A DNA stretch of 64,000 bases from contig NZ_DS572693.1 in the NCBI RefSeq assembly GCF_000154985.1, positions 169,423 through 233,422 on the forward strand, written 5' to 3'. Under the pieces are notes generated by a model. The model made no database searches and had not been told where the DNA came from. It saw only the letters and a list, made by a program, of their open reading frames with translations. Below are positions 46,495 through 55,399 of this stretch, piece after piece (the stretch's first letter is position 1; every line of letters starts with the position of its first letter). The position numbers and the translations under genes were made by a program. Source of the DNA: Streptococcus infantarius subsp. infantarius ATCC BAA-102. Lineage in GTDB: Bacteria > Bacillota > Bacilli > Lactobacillales > Streptococcaceae.

Positions 46495-47337
46495 ATGAAG
46501 ATATGTTCAATAGTGGTTCTATATGAGCCTAATAACAAAGAAATAGAAAATATTCTGGATTATTATGACAGCGTTGATAAAGTATATATTTTAGACAACT
46601 CAGTTGAAAGCAGAGAAGCAATTGTAAATGATGTTTTATCGAAGCGTAGTGGGCATGTCAAAGAAAAAGCGGAGTACATCCATTTCCATAAAAACATTGG
46701 TTTATGTAAAGCATTAAACCATGGAATGAAACTGGCGGCAGATGAAGGCTTTGAATGGGCTCTTATTATGGATGCCGATAGTACCTTCAATACTAATGTT
46801 GTGAAAGTATATAAAGATTATATCCAAAAGAATAACTGCAGTAAAATAGGTGTCCTTGCGCCAGTACATCTTCATGATAGAAACCTTGAGAGTAAATTTG
46901 AAGGACAAAGAGATGTGTCTTGGGCGATGACATCTGGATGCTTTTATAATATCAGCGTGTTTGAAACTGCTAATGGGTTTAAAGAGGAACTTTTTGTAGA
47001 CGGTTTGGATATAGATTATTGCTATAAAATGCATAGATATGGGTATCGCGTAGTAGAACTTGCGGATGCCCGAATTAATCATTTGCCAGCTGAAACTCGC
47101 ATGTTTAATCTTGGTGGATTTAAAGTAAAATATGGTGTGGCTTCACCGTGGCGGTATTACATGCAAGCTAGAGCAATAGTTTGGTTGGCACTGGAGTATA
47201 AGTCGCTAAGGGAGGTAGCTCGATACTGCGTGAAATGGGGAAAGGTACTTCTCTTGTTTGATAATAAGACGGATTACATAAAACAACTTATGCATGGAAC
47301 TAAAGATGGGATAAAACTATGGAGAAGTATTCACTGA
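46495..47337 (+). CDS. Glycosyltransferase family 2, rhamnosyltransferase-like
   Basis: 280 residues, GT-A fold. Features are SIVVLYEPN at the N-terminus, HKNIGLCKALNHGMKLA, the metal site LIMDADST (D-x-D), and FVDGLDIDYCYKMHRYGYR near the catalytic base. The layout matches RfbF/RfbN-type rhamnosyltransferases. It probably adds one sugar to the EPS repeat. The start ATG follows AAGGA. Confidence 0.85.
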   Translation: MKICSIVVLYEPNNKEIENILDYYDSVDKVYILDNSVESREAIVNDVLSKRSGHVKEKAEYIHFHKNIGLCKALNHGMKLAADEGFEWALIMDADSTFNTNVVKVYKDYIQKNNCSKIGVLAPVHLHDRNLESKFEGQRDVSWAMTSGCFYNISVFETANGFKEELFVDGLDIDYCYKMHRYGYRVVELADARINHLPAETRMFNLGGFKVKYGVASPWRYYMQARAIVWLALEYKSLREVARYCVKWGKVLLLFDNKTDYIKQLMHGTKDGIKLWRSIH

Positions 47338-47433
47338 GTGGAATAGTTTTATGACGTTTTATTATGATTTAGACATAGTTATTATCAGAAATAGATAAAA
47401 TACCGTATCAATTCAATGGAGGATATATTACAC

Positions 47434-48273
47434 ATGGACATATCAGCGGGCATTGTCCTTTTCAACCCAGACATTAAAAGATTAAAAGAGAACATAGATG
47501 CTGTTATTGTTCAGTGTACTCATGTGTATCTGGTGGATAATGGGTCAAAGAATATTAGTGAAGTGATTGAAATGTTGAATGGATTTAATTCTTCGCAGTT
47601 TTCTGTAATTCTCAATTTAGAGAATCAAGGAATTGCAAAAGCACTTAATCAGCTTACAATTGCTGCGCAGAAGGATGGATATGAGTGGATTCTCACATTA
47701 GATCAAGATTCAGTTTCTCCATCAAATATCATAGATGAGTTTGAAAATTACACGGCATATCAGAATGTTGGAATGCTATGTCCGGTTATTTACGATAGAA
47801 ATAAAGGCGAAGAAATAAAAGCCAAGGAAGGCTGTACAGAGATTGATGAATGTATTACGTCTGGATCACTTTTAAATATTGAAGCATGGAATAACATTGG
47901 TGGCTTTGATGAGAATATGTTTATTGATGGTGTCGATTTTGATATTTGTTATCGATTAAGACAAAGTGGATATAAAATTTTGTGCATTCAGAGCGTTATA
48001 CTTCTGCACGAATTAGGACGAATCGAATATCATCGTTTTCTCTTTTGGAGAGTTCTTGTGAAAAATCACTCAGCGTTTCGCAAATATTATATAGCTAGAA
48101 ATATTATTTATACTGCCAAGAAAAGAAGAAGTACGCTGCTGGTTGTAAAAGGACTATTGCAAGAAATTAAAATGATTGGCATTGTAATTTTTTATGAAGA
48201 AGACAAGTTAAATAAAAGCAGGTGCATCTGTAGAGGAATATATGACGGCTTTAAGGGAAAGGTTGGTGAATGA
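47434..48273 (+). CDS. Glycosyltransferase family 2, second rhamnosyltransferase-like
   Basis: 279 residues, same subfamily as the previous gene. Features are SAGIVLFNPD, NQGIAKALNQLTIAA, TLDQDSVSPS and FIDGVDFDICYRLRQSGYK. ATG 47434 is chosen because GGAGGA lies just upstream, inside the longer frame that begins at 47416. The stop overlaps the next gene (ATGA), so the polymerase is translationally coupled. Confidence 0.86.
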   Translation: MDISAGIVLFNPDIKRLKENIDAVIVQCTHVYLVDNGSKNISEVIEMLNGFNSSQFSVILNLENQGIAKALNQLTIAAQKDGYEWILTLDQDSVSPSNIIDEFENYTAYQNVGMLCPVIYDRNKGEEIKAKEGCTEIDECITSGSLLNIEAWNNIGGFDENMFIDGVDFDICYRLRQSGYKILCIQSVILLHELGRIEYHRFLFWRVLVKNHSAFRKYYIARNIIYTAKKRRSTLLVVKGLLQEIKMIGIVIFYEEDKLNKSRCICRGIYDGFKGKVGE

Positions 48274-49556
48274 TTATGGTTGCATTAGAAGGCTTTATTG
48301 TAGCATATTCGTTCATTAATCTCATATTAATGATTAAAAAGTACAAAAGATTTCATAGTATATATCCGGTTATAGCTGTTTTTGACTTAGTTATGGTAGT
48401 TCCACTTTTTCTAGAGATGTATTTTGGCATCCCAGATATACCAAGGGATGTATATATGAATTTTGTTCGAGCTATGGAGGATCAAACTACATTACTAATA
48501 TACTGCTTATTTGTTCTTCTGGCTCAGTTGATGTTTACATATGAATTAAGAAGAATCAAGAGATTAGATCGAAGCGTAACAAGAACTAACGATATACAAG
48601 AGTTTCTGCTGTTTATTCAAGATTTCAAATATCGTAAGATAGTTGTAGGAATATGTTACATTATTGTTGCAGCAAGTGTATTTTCTGTTATAGTTGCACC
48701 TAATCCAATGTACTATTTGACATTCCGAAATGTTCATATTCAGGTATCAGATTCAATTGCTAGATACTCGGAGCATGTTATTGGGCCATTATTTAATTTA
48801 CTTGTTGGTGCGATAATCGCCTTGAAGTTATTTGATTCTAAAAATAAAATTGGTGGAGTTATTTTTAGGATAGTCTTAATAGTTTTTTTTACAGTGGTAA
48901 ATGGAAAACGAACATATCTGATGATAATAATTGGGGTGTTCTTTTTGATTGATCTTCTTAAGGAAGGTTCACTAAAAAAGATTGCTCCAAAATATGTGTT
49001 TTTATTTGGTATGGTTGCGGTTTATTTTTATGCATATATGTACATAACAGATAAAATTAGTTTTAATAGTGATTGGTATTACGAGATGCAGGAGTATATT
49101 TTCCGCTCAATGCATGTCAGATTCTCTATATATGCAACGCTTCATCCTGAAAAGCTTCATATTTTGGATTATCCGGGACAATCGATGTTATATAGTTTGT
49201 TTTTCTTTATCCCAAGAGCAATATGGATAAGTAAGCCGAGACCATACATTGATTATTATATGCGTGGAGTATTGGGGTCATCTTCATTAAGCGATGTGAC
49301 ATATCATATGCCAGCTTCTTATTATCCAGAGTTTGTTTCAAACTTTGGAATTTTGGGTCTGGCTCTTTCTTTAATATTTACAATATGGATTATGAGATAT
49401 TTTGATAAAAGAAAAACAGCATGCAAACTATTGGGAACTGGATTGATAGCATTACTTAATGTCTATTATTACAATGATTTGCTTAAGATTGTGGCAATGT
49501 TTATTCTCTATTTATGTATCACTGAAAAGTATAGATTTGTGATAGGAAGGAGATGA
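48270..49556 (+). CDS. Wzy-like oligosaccharide repeat-unit polymerase
   Basis: 428 residues with 10-12 hydrophobic helices and a large outer loop (about 265-350) containing the Arg-rich FRSMHVRFSIYATLHPEKL. This is the usual layout of O-antigen/EPS polymerases, which join lipid-linked repeats outside the membrane. Sequence conservation in this class is too low for a firm subfamily. AT-rich, as Wzy genes usually are. It is the only polymerase candidate in the locus. Confidence 0.75.
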   Translation: MIMVALEGFIVAYSFINLILMIKKYKRFHSIYPVIAVFDLVMVVPLFLEMYFGIPDIPRDVYMNFVRAMEDQTTLLIYCLFVLLAQLMFTYELRRIKRLDRSVTRTNDIQEFLLFIQDFKYRKIVVGICYIIVAASVFSVIVAPNPMYYLTFRNVHIQVSDSIARYSEHVIGPLFNLLVGAIIALKLFDSKNKIGGVIFRIVLIVFFTVVNGKRTYLMIIIGVFFLIDLLKEGSLKKIAPKYVFLFGMVAVYFYAYMYITDKISFNSDWYYEMQEYIFRSMHVRFSIYATLHPEKLHILDYPGQSMLYSLFFFIPRAIWISKPRPYIDYYMRGVLGSSSLSDVTYHMPASYYPEFVSNFGILGLALSLIFTIWIMRYFDKRKTACKLLGTGLIALLNVYYYNDLLKIVAMFILYLCITEKYRFVIGRR

Positions 49557-49562
49557 TTTGGA

Positions 49563-50705
49563 ATGAAGTATAAATACAAAAAACAACTGACCAAAATTAA
49601 GCGGATATTTCAGAACCCAGGGGACTTTAAATATCTTAACGTGAACAAAAAGGTTAAGCAATCTGGAATGCTCCTTGTTATTCATGAATCACAAGAATTA
49701 GGTGCAAGTATTTTAGCATTGCATATTGCTGAGGAACTTAAGCATCAGGGAGTAGATGTCTATATTGTCTCAAGGCAATTTGGCGTGATGAATGAAAAAT
49801 ATAATAAAGTTGCACCCCTTCAGATTGCACTGAACACAAAATCATATGAGGTAATATGCCGTAATCTTTATAAAAAAGGCTATAGAAAAGCATTAATCAT
49901 TACAGCTTCAAATGGAGATCTAGTGGAAATTACAAAAAAATGTGGTTTTAAAGTGATATCTATGATTCATGAATTAGAGCAAGTTATTAAGATGCTTCAT
50001 TTGGAAGATGCAACAAGAGATATGCTGGTGTACTCTGATAAAATTTTGTTTTCAACTACAATTGCAAAAAATCAGATTTTAAGTCTCTGTAAAGTTTGTG
50101 ACAGTCAGAAGATATCTATAAAGCCGCAAGGAACGTATTTGAAAAAGCCCTCATCGGAAGAGATAAAAAGACAAAGAGAGAAGATTGCAGAAGCTTATCC
50201 CGTTTTAGACTGTGGCAAAAAAGTGATAGCAGGCGTAGGCAACACAACGGAGAGAAAGGGATTCGACATTTTCCTTCAGACAGCAGCATTAATACCGGAA
50301 TGTGAATTTATTTGGGCTGGAAAGAAGGAAAATTACTACGATGAGGCAATTGAGAAAAACGGAAATCCATCCAATTTTATTTTTCTTGGTTCACTTAATG
50401 CCGAGCAATTGTCTGGGGTATATTCTCTTGCTGATATATACTTAATGTGTTCGCGATTTGATACGTTGCCATCAACTATTTTAGAAGCGTTACTGTTTGG
50501 TACTCCTGTTATAGGGGCAAAAAATTCAGGTGGAATTGTGGACATTATAGATTCAGATAATGGATTTTTAACAGAAACGGCTGATAGTAAGCAGTTTGCA
50601 GAGGCTATAAAGGTAGGCCTTACTAGGAATTATAAAATTGAAGAGATAGACGGATCATTTGCAGAATATGTGGCATATGTGCTTTCGTTATATGAGGATG
50701 AATAA
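49563..50705 (+). CDS. Glycosyltransferase family 4
   Basis: 380 residues. The acceptor half is SGMLLVIHESQELGASILAL. The donor half has AGVGNTTERKGFDIFLQTAA, FIFLGSLNAEQLSGVY and MCSRFDTLPSTILEALLFGTP with the E-x-E pattern, all typical GT4. The start follows GGAAGGAGATGATTTGG. The stop overlaps the next ATG by one base. Confidence 0.85.
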   Translation: MKYKYKKQLTKIKRIFQNPGDFKYLNVNKKVKQSGMLLVIHESQELGASILALHIAEELKHQGVDVYIVSRQFGVMNEKYNKVAPLQIALNTKSYEVICRNLYKKGYRKALIITASNGDLVEITKKCGFKVISMIHELEQVIKMLHLEDATRDMLVYSDKILFSTTIAKNQILSLCKVCDSQKISIKPQGTYLKKPSSEEIKRQREKIAEAYPVLDCGKKVIAGVGNTTERKGFDIFLQTAALIPECEFIWAGKKENYYDEAIEKNGNPSNFIFLGSLNAEQLSGVYSLADIYLMCSRFDTLPSTILEALLFGTPVIGAKNSGGIVDIIDSDNGFLTETADSKQFAEAIKVGLTRNYKIEEIDGSFAEYVAYVLSLYEDE

Positions 50706-51637
50706 TGCTGATAACAGAAGATAAATATTTTATTTTTGATAAACCAAGAAATGAAAATTTTGTATACAAGACAAAATATTGCATAACAGTTATGCAATGC
50801 ATTGGATATAAAGTGTTGAAGACTATTTTTCGTAAAAAAGCGAGCGATGATAAAAAATATTATGTTTCAATTTGTGGTATTTTTAAAGATGAAGCTTTCT
50901 ATTTGAAAGAATGGATAGAGTACCATAAAAAGGCTGGAGTAGATCATATTTATCTTTATAATAATAACTCGACGGATAATTATCTGACGATCATTAAGCC
51001 ATACTTGGAGGAAAGATATATTGATTTAATTGATTGGCCGAAAAGTCAAGCCCAAATGGAAGCCTATCATGATTGTTTTAATCGATTCAGAAATGAAACT
51101 AGTTGGCTGGGGTTTATTGATATTGATGAATTTATTGTACCGATTGAAAATAAAAGTGTAAAAGAATATTTCAAAGAGCATGCTTATGAGCAGTCTATTT
51201 TAATATATTGGAAGATGTTTGGATCAAATGGTCTTATTCACAGGGATACAAAAAGACCAGTGACAAAAGACTTTACTTCCTGTTGGTATAAATATGATGA
51301 CATAGGAAAGTGCTTTATTAATACTGAATTTGAAATTTCGGATAAACAACCAATTTTACACCATATGTTATGGACAAAAAGAGGGGTGTTTAATATGCCT
51401 CCAGTAAACTGCTGTGGAAAAATTTGTCCAAGAGACTGGTATAATCCAGCTGATAGAGATGTCTTTCCGATTCAAATAAATCATTATGTGCTCAAATCAT
51501 ATGATGAATATATGAGTAAGGTGAATAAGAGTGATGTTATGTTCACTCAAAATCCAAAAGGAGAAGAGCACTTTAGAAGACATGATAGGCCATCGACGAG
51601 TACAGACTTTACAATTTCAAAATTTTTAGAAAAATGA
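50705..51637 (+). CDS. Glycosyltransferase family 92-like
   Basis: 310 residues. The pattern VSICGIFKDEAFYLKEWIEY, then HIYLYNNNSTDN and WLGFIDIDEFIVP (D-x-D in IDIDEF), fits the GT92/DUF23-like family found in bacterial EPS loci. The C-terminal half carries CCGKICPRDW and INHYVLKSYDEYMSKV. Sugar and acceptor are unknown. It is coupled to the previous gene. Confidence 0.8.
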   Translation: MLITEDKYFIFDKPRNENFVYKTKYCITVMQCIGYKVLKTIFRKKASDDKKYYVSICGIFKDEAFYLKEWIEYHKKAGVDHIYLYNNNSTDNYLTIIKPYLEERYIDLIDWPKSQAQMEAYHDCFNRFRNETSWLGFIDIDEFIVPIENKSVKEYFKEHAYEQSILIYWKMFGSNGLIHRDTKRPVTKDFTSCWYKYDDIGKCFINTEFEISDKQPILHHMLWTKRGVFNMPPVNCCGKICPRDWYNPADRDVFPIQINHYVLKSYDEYMSKVNKSDVMFTQNPKGEEHFRRHDRPSTSTDFTISKFLEK

Positions 51638-51660
51638 GTTATACAAGGGAAAGTTTATAT

Positions 51661-52044
51661 ATGGAGAAAAAAGTTTATGCACCGATGTTAATACCAACGC
51701 TTTGTAGAGACCAACACTTTATGCGGTGCATAGAAAGTTTAAAGAAGAATACTTGGGCTAAATATACAGATGTCTATATTTGGCTTGATTATCCGCTCTT
51801 GGCAACAAAAAATGGCGGTTCGGAAGAGATTTTGGAAGATGGTCGTTTCGGTGAATTGATTGAAAATACGGGGGATGTGTCTACGTTGTCTGCTAATGTA
51901 TTGGGTGCTGTAAACAACGTGAAAGATTTAAAAAGCAAAGCACTATCCGCACAGAGTCATTTTTCAATGGCGAAAGTTTTGAGTGAATATACTCGATTAA
52001 TTGATAAAGTTTCGGTAGATAGGAATACGTTAAAAAATGAATAG
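51661..52044 (+). pseudogene. Chimeric ORF: glycosyltransferase N-terminus fused to GT4 C-terminus
   Basis: The first 45 residues (VYAPMLIPTLCRDQHFMRCI, VYIWLDYP) look like the start of a GT-A-type glycosyltransferase. At about 51796 the frame runs without a break into a GT4 C-terminal end (LATKNGGSEEILEDGRFGEL, HFSMAKVLSEYTRLIDKV). The whole is 127 residues against 300-380 for either parent. The GT4 donor-site core is missing, so activity is unlikely. ATG 51661 follows AAGGGAAA; an ATG at 51634 overlapping the previous stop is the alternative. It is the third in-frame joint in the locus. Confidence 0.7.
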
Positions 52045-53548
52045 AACTAAGCGAGCAAAATTAAATGTAATGGTTACGTTAATAACTTATTTTGTACAGT
52101 TGTTTCTTATGATGATTGTACGTGTGGTGTTCATTCAAAAGTTAGGTAACGATTACCTAGGATTAAATGGCGTATTAACAAGCACTTTGTCAATGTTGTC
52201 ACTAGTTGATTTAGGATTGGATTCTGTCTTTGTGTACACTCTTTTTCAGCCATTAAAAGAAAAAGATGCAAAAAAAATCACAGCGGTCATGCGACTTTAC
52301 AGGAATACCTTTAGATGGATTGCAATTATTGTAACTGTTTTAGGAGTAATTTTAGTAGCGTTTTTGCCTGAAATAATAGGGAATGCAGGCATGAAATTAC
52401 CGGATGTTTATACCATTTACTTTTTATTTCTAGCGAATACAGTTTCAAGTTATTTGCTTGGTTATAATCGATCTGTATTAAATGCAAACCAGCAAGGGTA
52501 TATTGTGAATGGAGTAACTTCGCTTAGCTTTGTAGTTGTAAATCTGGCTCAGCTGATTAGCTTAATGATTTTTAAAAATCCGGTTTTGTATGTGTCTATA
52601 CAACTAATGGGAACTATTGTTTCGAATGTAATTATTACTGTAATTGCGCGGCATGAGTTTCCTTTTTTGAAGGTTACTGACCGAGTTCTTCTTGATTCTT
52701 CAGAAAAATCCAAAATTTTTAAAAATGCGGTTGGTGGGTTTTCAAGTAAAATAGGGAGCTTGATCGTTTTTGGTAGTGATAATATTATTTTGTCGCTATT
52801 TACTAATCTAGCCACTGTTGGTATCTATTCAAATTATTCAGTAATAACGAATGCTATACAGACAATTCTGCAAAAAGTTTCCAGCGCGTTAGCCCCGAGT
52901 GTTGGACATTTAGGTGTTGAAAGAGATTCTGAAAAAAATAGAATTGTATTAACAGAAATAATTTTTATTTTCTATACATTAATCGCGGGTGGATATGCAA
53001 TTTATTTAGTTGTACTTTCGCCATTTATGCGCATGTGGGTAGGAGAAAAATTTGTATTTTCTGTTCACACGGAAACTTTGATTTCTATTGTACTTATTTT
53101 GCAGTTAGTTCGTGTGCCATTTTGGATATACATTGATGCTTTTGGATTACAATGGGTTCAGAGGTGGAAGTCGATCATAGAGTCTTTTGTAAATATCTTC
53201 TTAACGTTGCTGTTCGTTGGTCCATTTAAGCTGGGGGTGAATGGGGTATTGCTAGGAACGATACTGTCCACAGCAATGACCGTATCATGGATAGAACCAT
53301 TCGTTATTTACAAGTATCCTTTGAAAGGAAATTTTCAAGGTGTGTCAGAACTATTGTGTAAGTTTGGATTGCTATTCGGTATTCAAACTTTCCTTGGTTA
53401 TTTAGGCAAGGCGTACTTGGGTGGTAATTCATTAATTTCAATAATGGGAAAAGTTGCCACGATGCTTTTGGTAAGCGCTGCAATGATTATCATAATGTTT
53501 GGCCGAAGCAACTATTTTTGGGCATTAAAAAAGCGTCTGTTCAATTAA
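52037..53548 (+). CDS. Wzx-like polysaccharide flippase
   Basis: 503 residues with 12-14 helices of the MATE/PST family. The N-terminus is LITYFVQLFLMMIVRVVFI, followed by LGNDYLGLNGVLTSTLSMLS, as in streptococcal Wzx proteins. It moves lipid-linked repeat units to the outer face for polymerisation. It overlaps the previous ORF by 8 bases and is followed by the operon's terminator. Confidence 0.9.
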   Translation: MNRTKRAKLNVMVTLITYFVQLFLMMIVRVVFIQKLGNDYLGLNGVLTSTLSMLSLVDLGLDSVFVYTLFQPLKEKDAKKITAVMRLYRNTFRWIAIIVTVLGVILVAFLPEIIGNAGMKLPDVYTIYFLFLANTVSSYLLGYNRSVLNANQQGYIVNGVTSLSFVVVNLAQLISLMIFKNPVLYVSIQLMGTIVSNVIITVIARHEFPFLKVTDRVLLDSSEKSKIFKNAVGGFSSKIGSLIVFGSDNIILSLFTNLATVGIYSNYSVITNAIQTILQKVSSALAPSVGHLGVERDSEKNRIVLTEIIFIFYTLIAGGYAIYLVVLSPFMRMWVGEKFVFSVHTETLISIVLILQLVRVPFWIYIDAFGLQWVQRWKSIIESFVNIFLTLLFVGPFKLGVNGVLLGTILSTAMTVSWIEPFVIYKYPLKGNFQGVSELLCKFGLLFGIQTFLGYLGKAYLGGNSLISIMGKVATMLLVSAAMIIIMFGRSNYFWALKKRLFN

Positions 53549-53593
53549 ACGTATTACTTTTTAGGGTACGGATTGATTACGAACGTAAAAAAA

Positions 53594-53642
53594 GGTATCG
53601 CACAAGCCGACTTTTGGGTTAGTTTGTGCGATGCCTTTTTAT
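53594..53642 (+). terminator. Terminator of the EPS operon
   Basis: 12-bp stem GGTATCGCACAA/TTGTGCGATGCC (one T-G pair) with an 18-base loop and five T. Confidence 0.85.
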
Positions 53643-53656
53643 TGGTGATAAATTAG

Positions 53657-54225
53657 GGCTCTTTGTCAACTGTAGTGGGTGACTTATAGCTAAGCACGAG
53701 AGGAGACGAAATGCGTCTTCTCTTTTTGCATGTTTAAAGCGATAAAGATACGTTTTTTAAAATTGTCAAAGTTCCTGAATCCAAAGGCATTACGCTTGAT
53801 GTCTTTGATGAGTTTGTTGGTTGCCTCCAGTTTGGCATTAGAATAGGGAAGTTCAATGGCATTGGTAATGTATTTCTTATACCAAACGAAAGTTGTTAGA
53901 GTTGTTTTTAATGAGCGATTGAGTTGATGTAAAACTTCCTGAATTAATCCAAAAAATTATTCGGTATGCTGTTCTTGTAAGTGAAAAAGAAGTAATTGAT
54001 AAAGGTTGTAGTATTTTTTAAGTTGCGGAACGTGTTTAAAAATCTTGTCTAAACACTCTCTAGGCGTTAACGTTTCTCTGAAAGTCCTTGAATAAAAAGC
54101 ATTAGGCGATAGTTTTCGACGATACTTTTGATGAGTTAGAACGCTGTAATGGATATTTGGATGTTTTAGAACATGTGCTTGATGTAGCTTCTTTTTGATA
54201 TAAGGTCGAAAAAAGAATTGTTAAA
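53657..54225 (-). mobile_element. ISL3-family insertion sequence remnant
   Basis: GGCTCTTTGTCAACTGTAG (from 53657) looks like an ISL3/IS1193-type terminal repeat. On the minus strand, codons from about 54222 down to the TAG at 53700-53702 give a transposase C-terminal part (KYRRKLSPNAFYSRTFRETL, AFGFRNFDNFKKRIFIALNM). An in-frame stop interrupts it near 53950 (QEQHTE-stop-FFGLIQE). The other end and the N-terminal half of the transposase are missing. It marks the right border of the variable EPS region. Confidence 0.8.
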
Positions 54226-54375
54226 GCTTGGAATAGTAAGCATCTTTGTTAAATTTTTAGAATTATTTCTAGGAATTTCTGCTCCTTACTGCTTTTTCTG
54301 TAAAAATAGTGTAAAATAGTAGGGAATGATTTAAAAGGTTTACAGGCCTTTAGATATGATAAAAGGAGTGCTAAA

Positions 54376-55230
54376 ATGATTTTAGTTACAGGTGCCAATG
54401 GGCAATTAGGAACAGAGTTACGTTATCTTTTGGATGAACGTGGTGAGGAGTATGTAGCGGTTGACGTTGCAGAAATGGACATCACTAATGCTGAAAAAGT
54501 TGATGAAGTATTTGCACAAGTAAAACCAACACTTGTTTACCACTGTGCGGCATACACTGCGGTTGATGCGGCTGAAGATGAAGGTAAAGAACTTGACTAC
54601 GCCATCAACGTGACAGGTACTGAAATCGTAGCTAAAGCTGCAGCAAAATATGGTGCAACTCTTGTTTACATTTCAACTGACTATGTTTTTGATGGTAAAA
54701 AACCAGTTGGTCAAGAATGGGAAGTTGATGATACTCCAGATCCTCAAACTGAGTACGGTCGTACAAAACGTTTGGGTGAAGAAGCAGTTGAAAAATACGC
54801 TGAAAAATTCTACATCATCCGTACAGCTTGGGTATTTGGTAACTATGGTAAAAACTTTGTTTTCACAATGCAAAACCTTGCCAAAACTCATGACACATTG
54901 ACTGTTGTTAATGACCAACACGGTCGTCCAACTTGGACTCGTACGTTGGCAGAATTCATGACTTACTTGACAGAAAACCAAAAAGAATTTGGTTACTACC
55001 ACTTGTCAAATGATGCTGATGAAGATACAACTTGGTATGACTTCGCGGTTGAAATCTTGAAAGATACTGATGTTGTCGTTAAACCAGTTGATTCAAGCCA
55101 ATTCCCAGCAAAAGCAAAACGTCCACTTAACTCAACAATGAGTCTTAAAAAAGCAAAAGCTACAGGTTTTGTCATTCCAACTTGGCAAGAAGCTTTGCAA
55201 GAATTCTACAAACAAGACGTTAAAAAATAA
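54376..55230 (+). CDS. rfbD: dTDP-4-dehydrorhamnose reductase
   Basis: 284 residues, SDR family. The NAD(P)-binding start is VTGANGQLGTELRYLL, the catalytic STDYVFDGK with YGRTKRLGEEAV (Y-x3-K) follows, and RTAWVFGNYGKNFV is characteristic of RmlD. It makes dTDP-L-rhamnose, a likely sugar for the rhamnosyltransferase-like genes upstream. The other rml genes are not in the window, apart from the RmlC tail in the chimeric ORF. A TAAAAT (54312-54317) upstream suggests its own promoter. Codon use is of the highly expressed streptococcal type, unlike the EPS genes. Confidence 0.95.
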   Translation: MILVTGANGQLGTELRYLLDERGEEYVAVDVAEMDITNAEKVDEVFAQVKPTLVYHCAAYTAVDAAEDEGKELDYAINVTGTEIVAKAAAKYGATLVYISTDYVFDGKKPVGQEWEVDDTPDPQTEYGRTKRLGEEAVEKYAEKFYIIRTAWVFGNYGKNFVFTMQNLAKTHDTLTVVNDQHGRPTWTRTLAEFMTYLTENQKEFGYYHLSNDADEDTTWYDFAVEILKDTDVVVKPVDSSQFPAKAKRPLNSTMSLKKAKATGFVIPTWQEALQEFYKQDVKK

Positions 55231-55245
55231 TCTTGATAAATAGAA

Positions 55246-55276
55246 GAAACTGAATTACGACTCGGTTTCTTTTTTT
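55246..55276 (+). terminator. Terminator after rfbD
   Basis: 8-bp stem GAAACTGA/TCGGTTTC with an 8-base loop and seven T. Confidence 0.85.
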
Positions 55277-55399
55277 GTTTAAACATATCGTTCGGTTTTT
55301 TTATTTTCAGTCTTCTTATCTTTTTTCATTGTCCTTTTACCTATTATGTGATATATTAGTAGTAACGTACTGTAATAGAAATGTAATATAAGTTATAAG

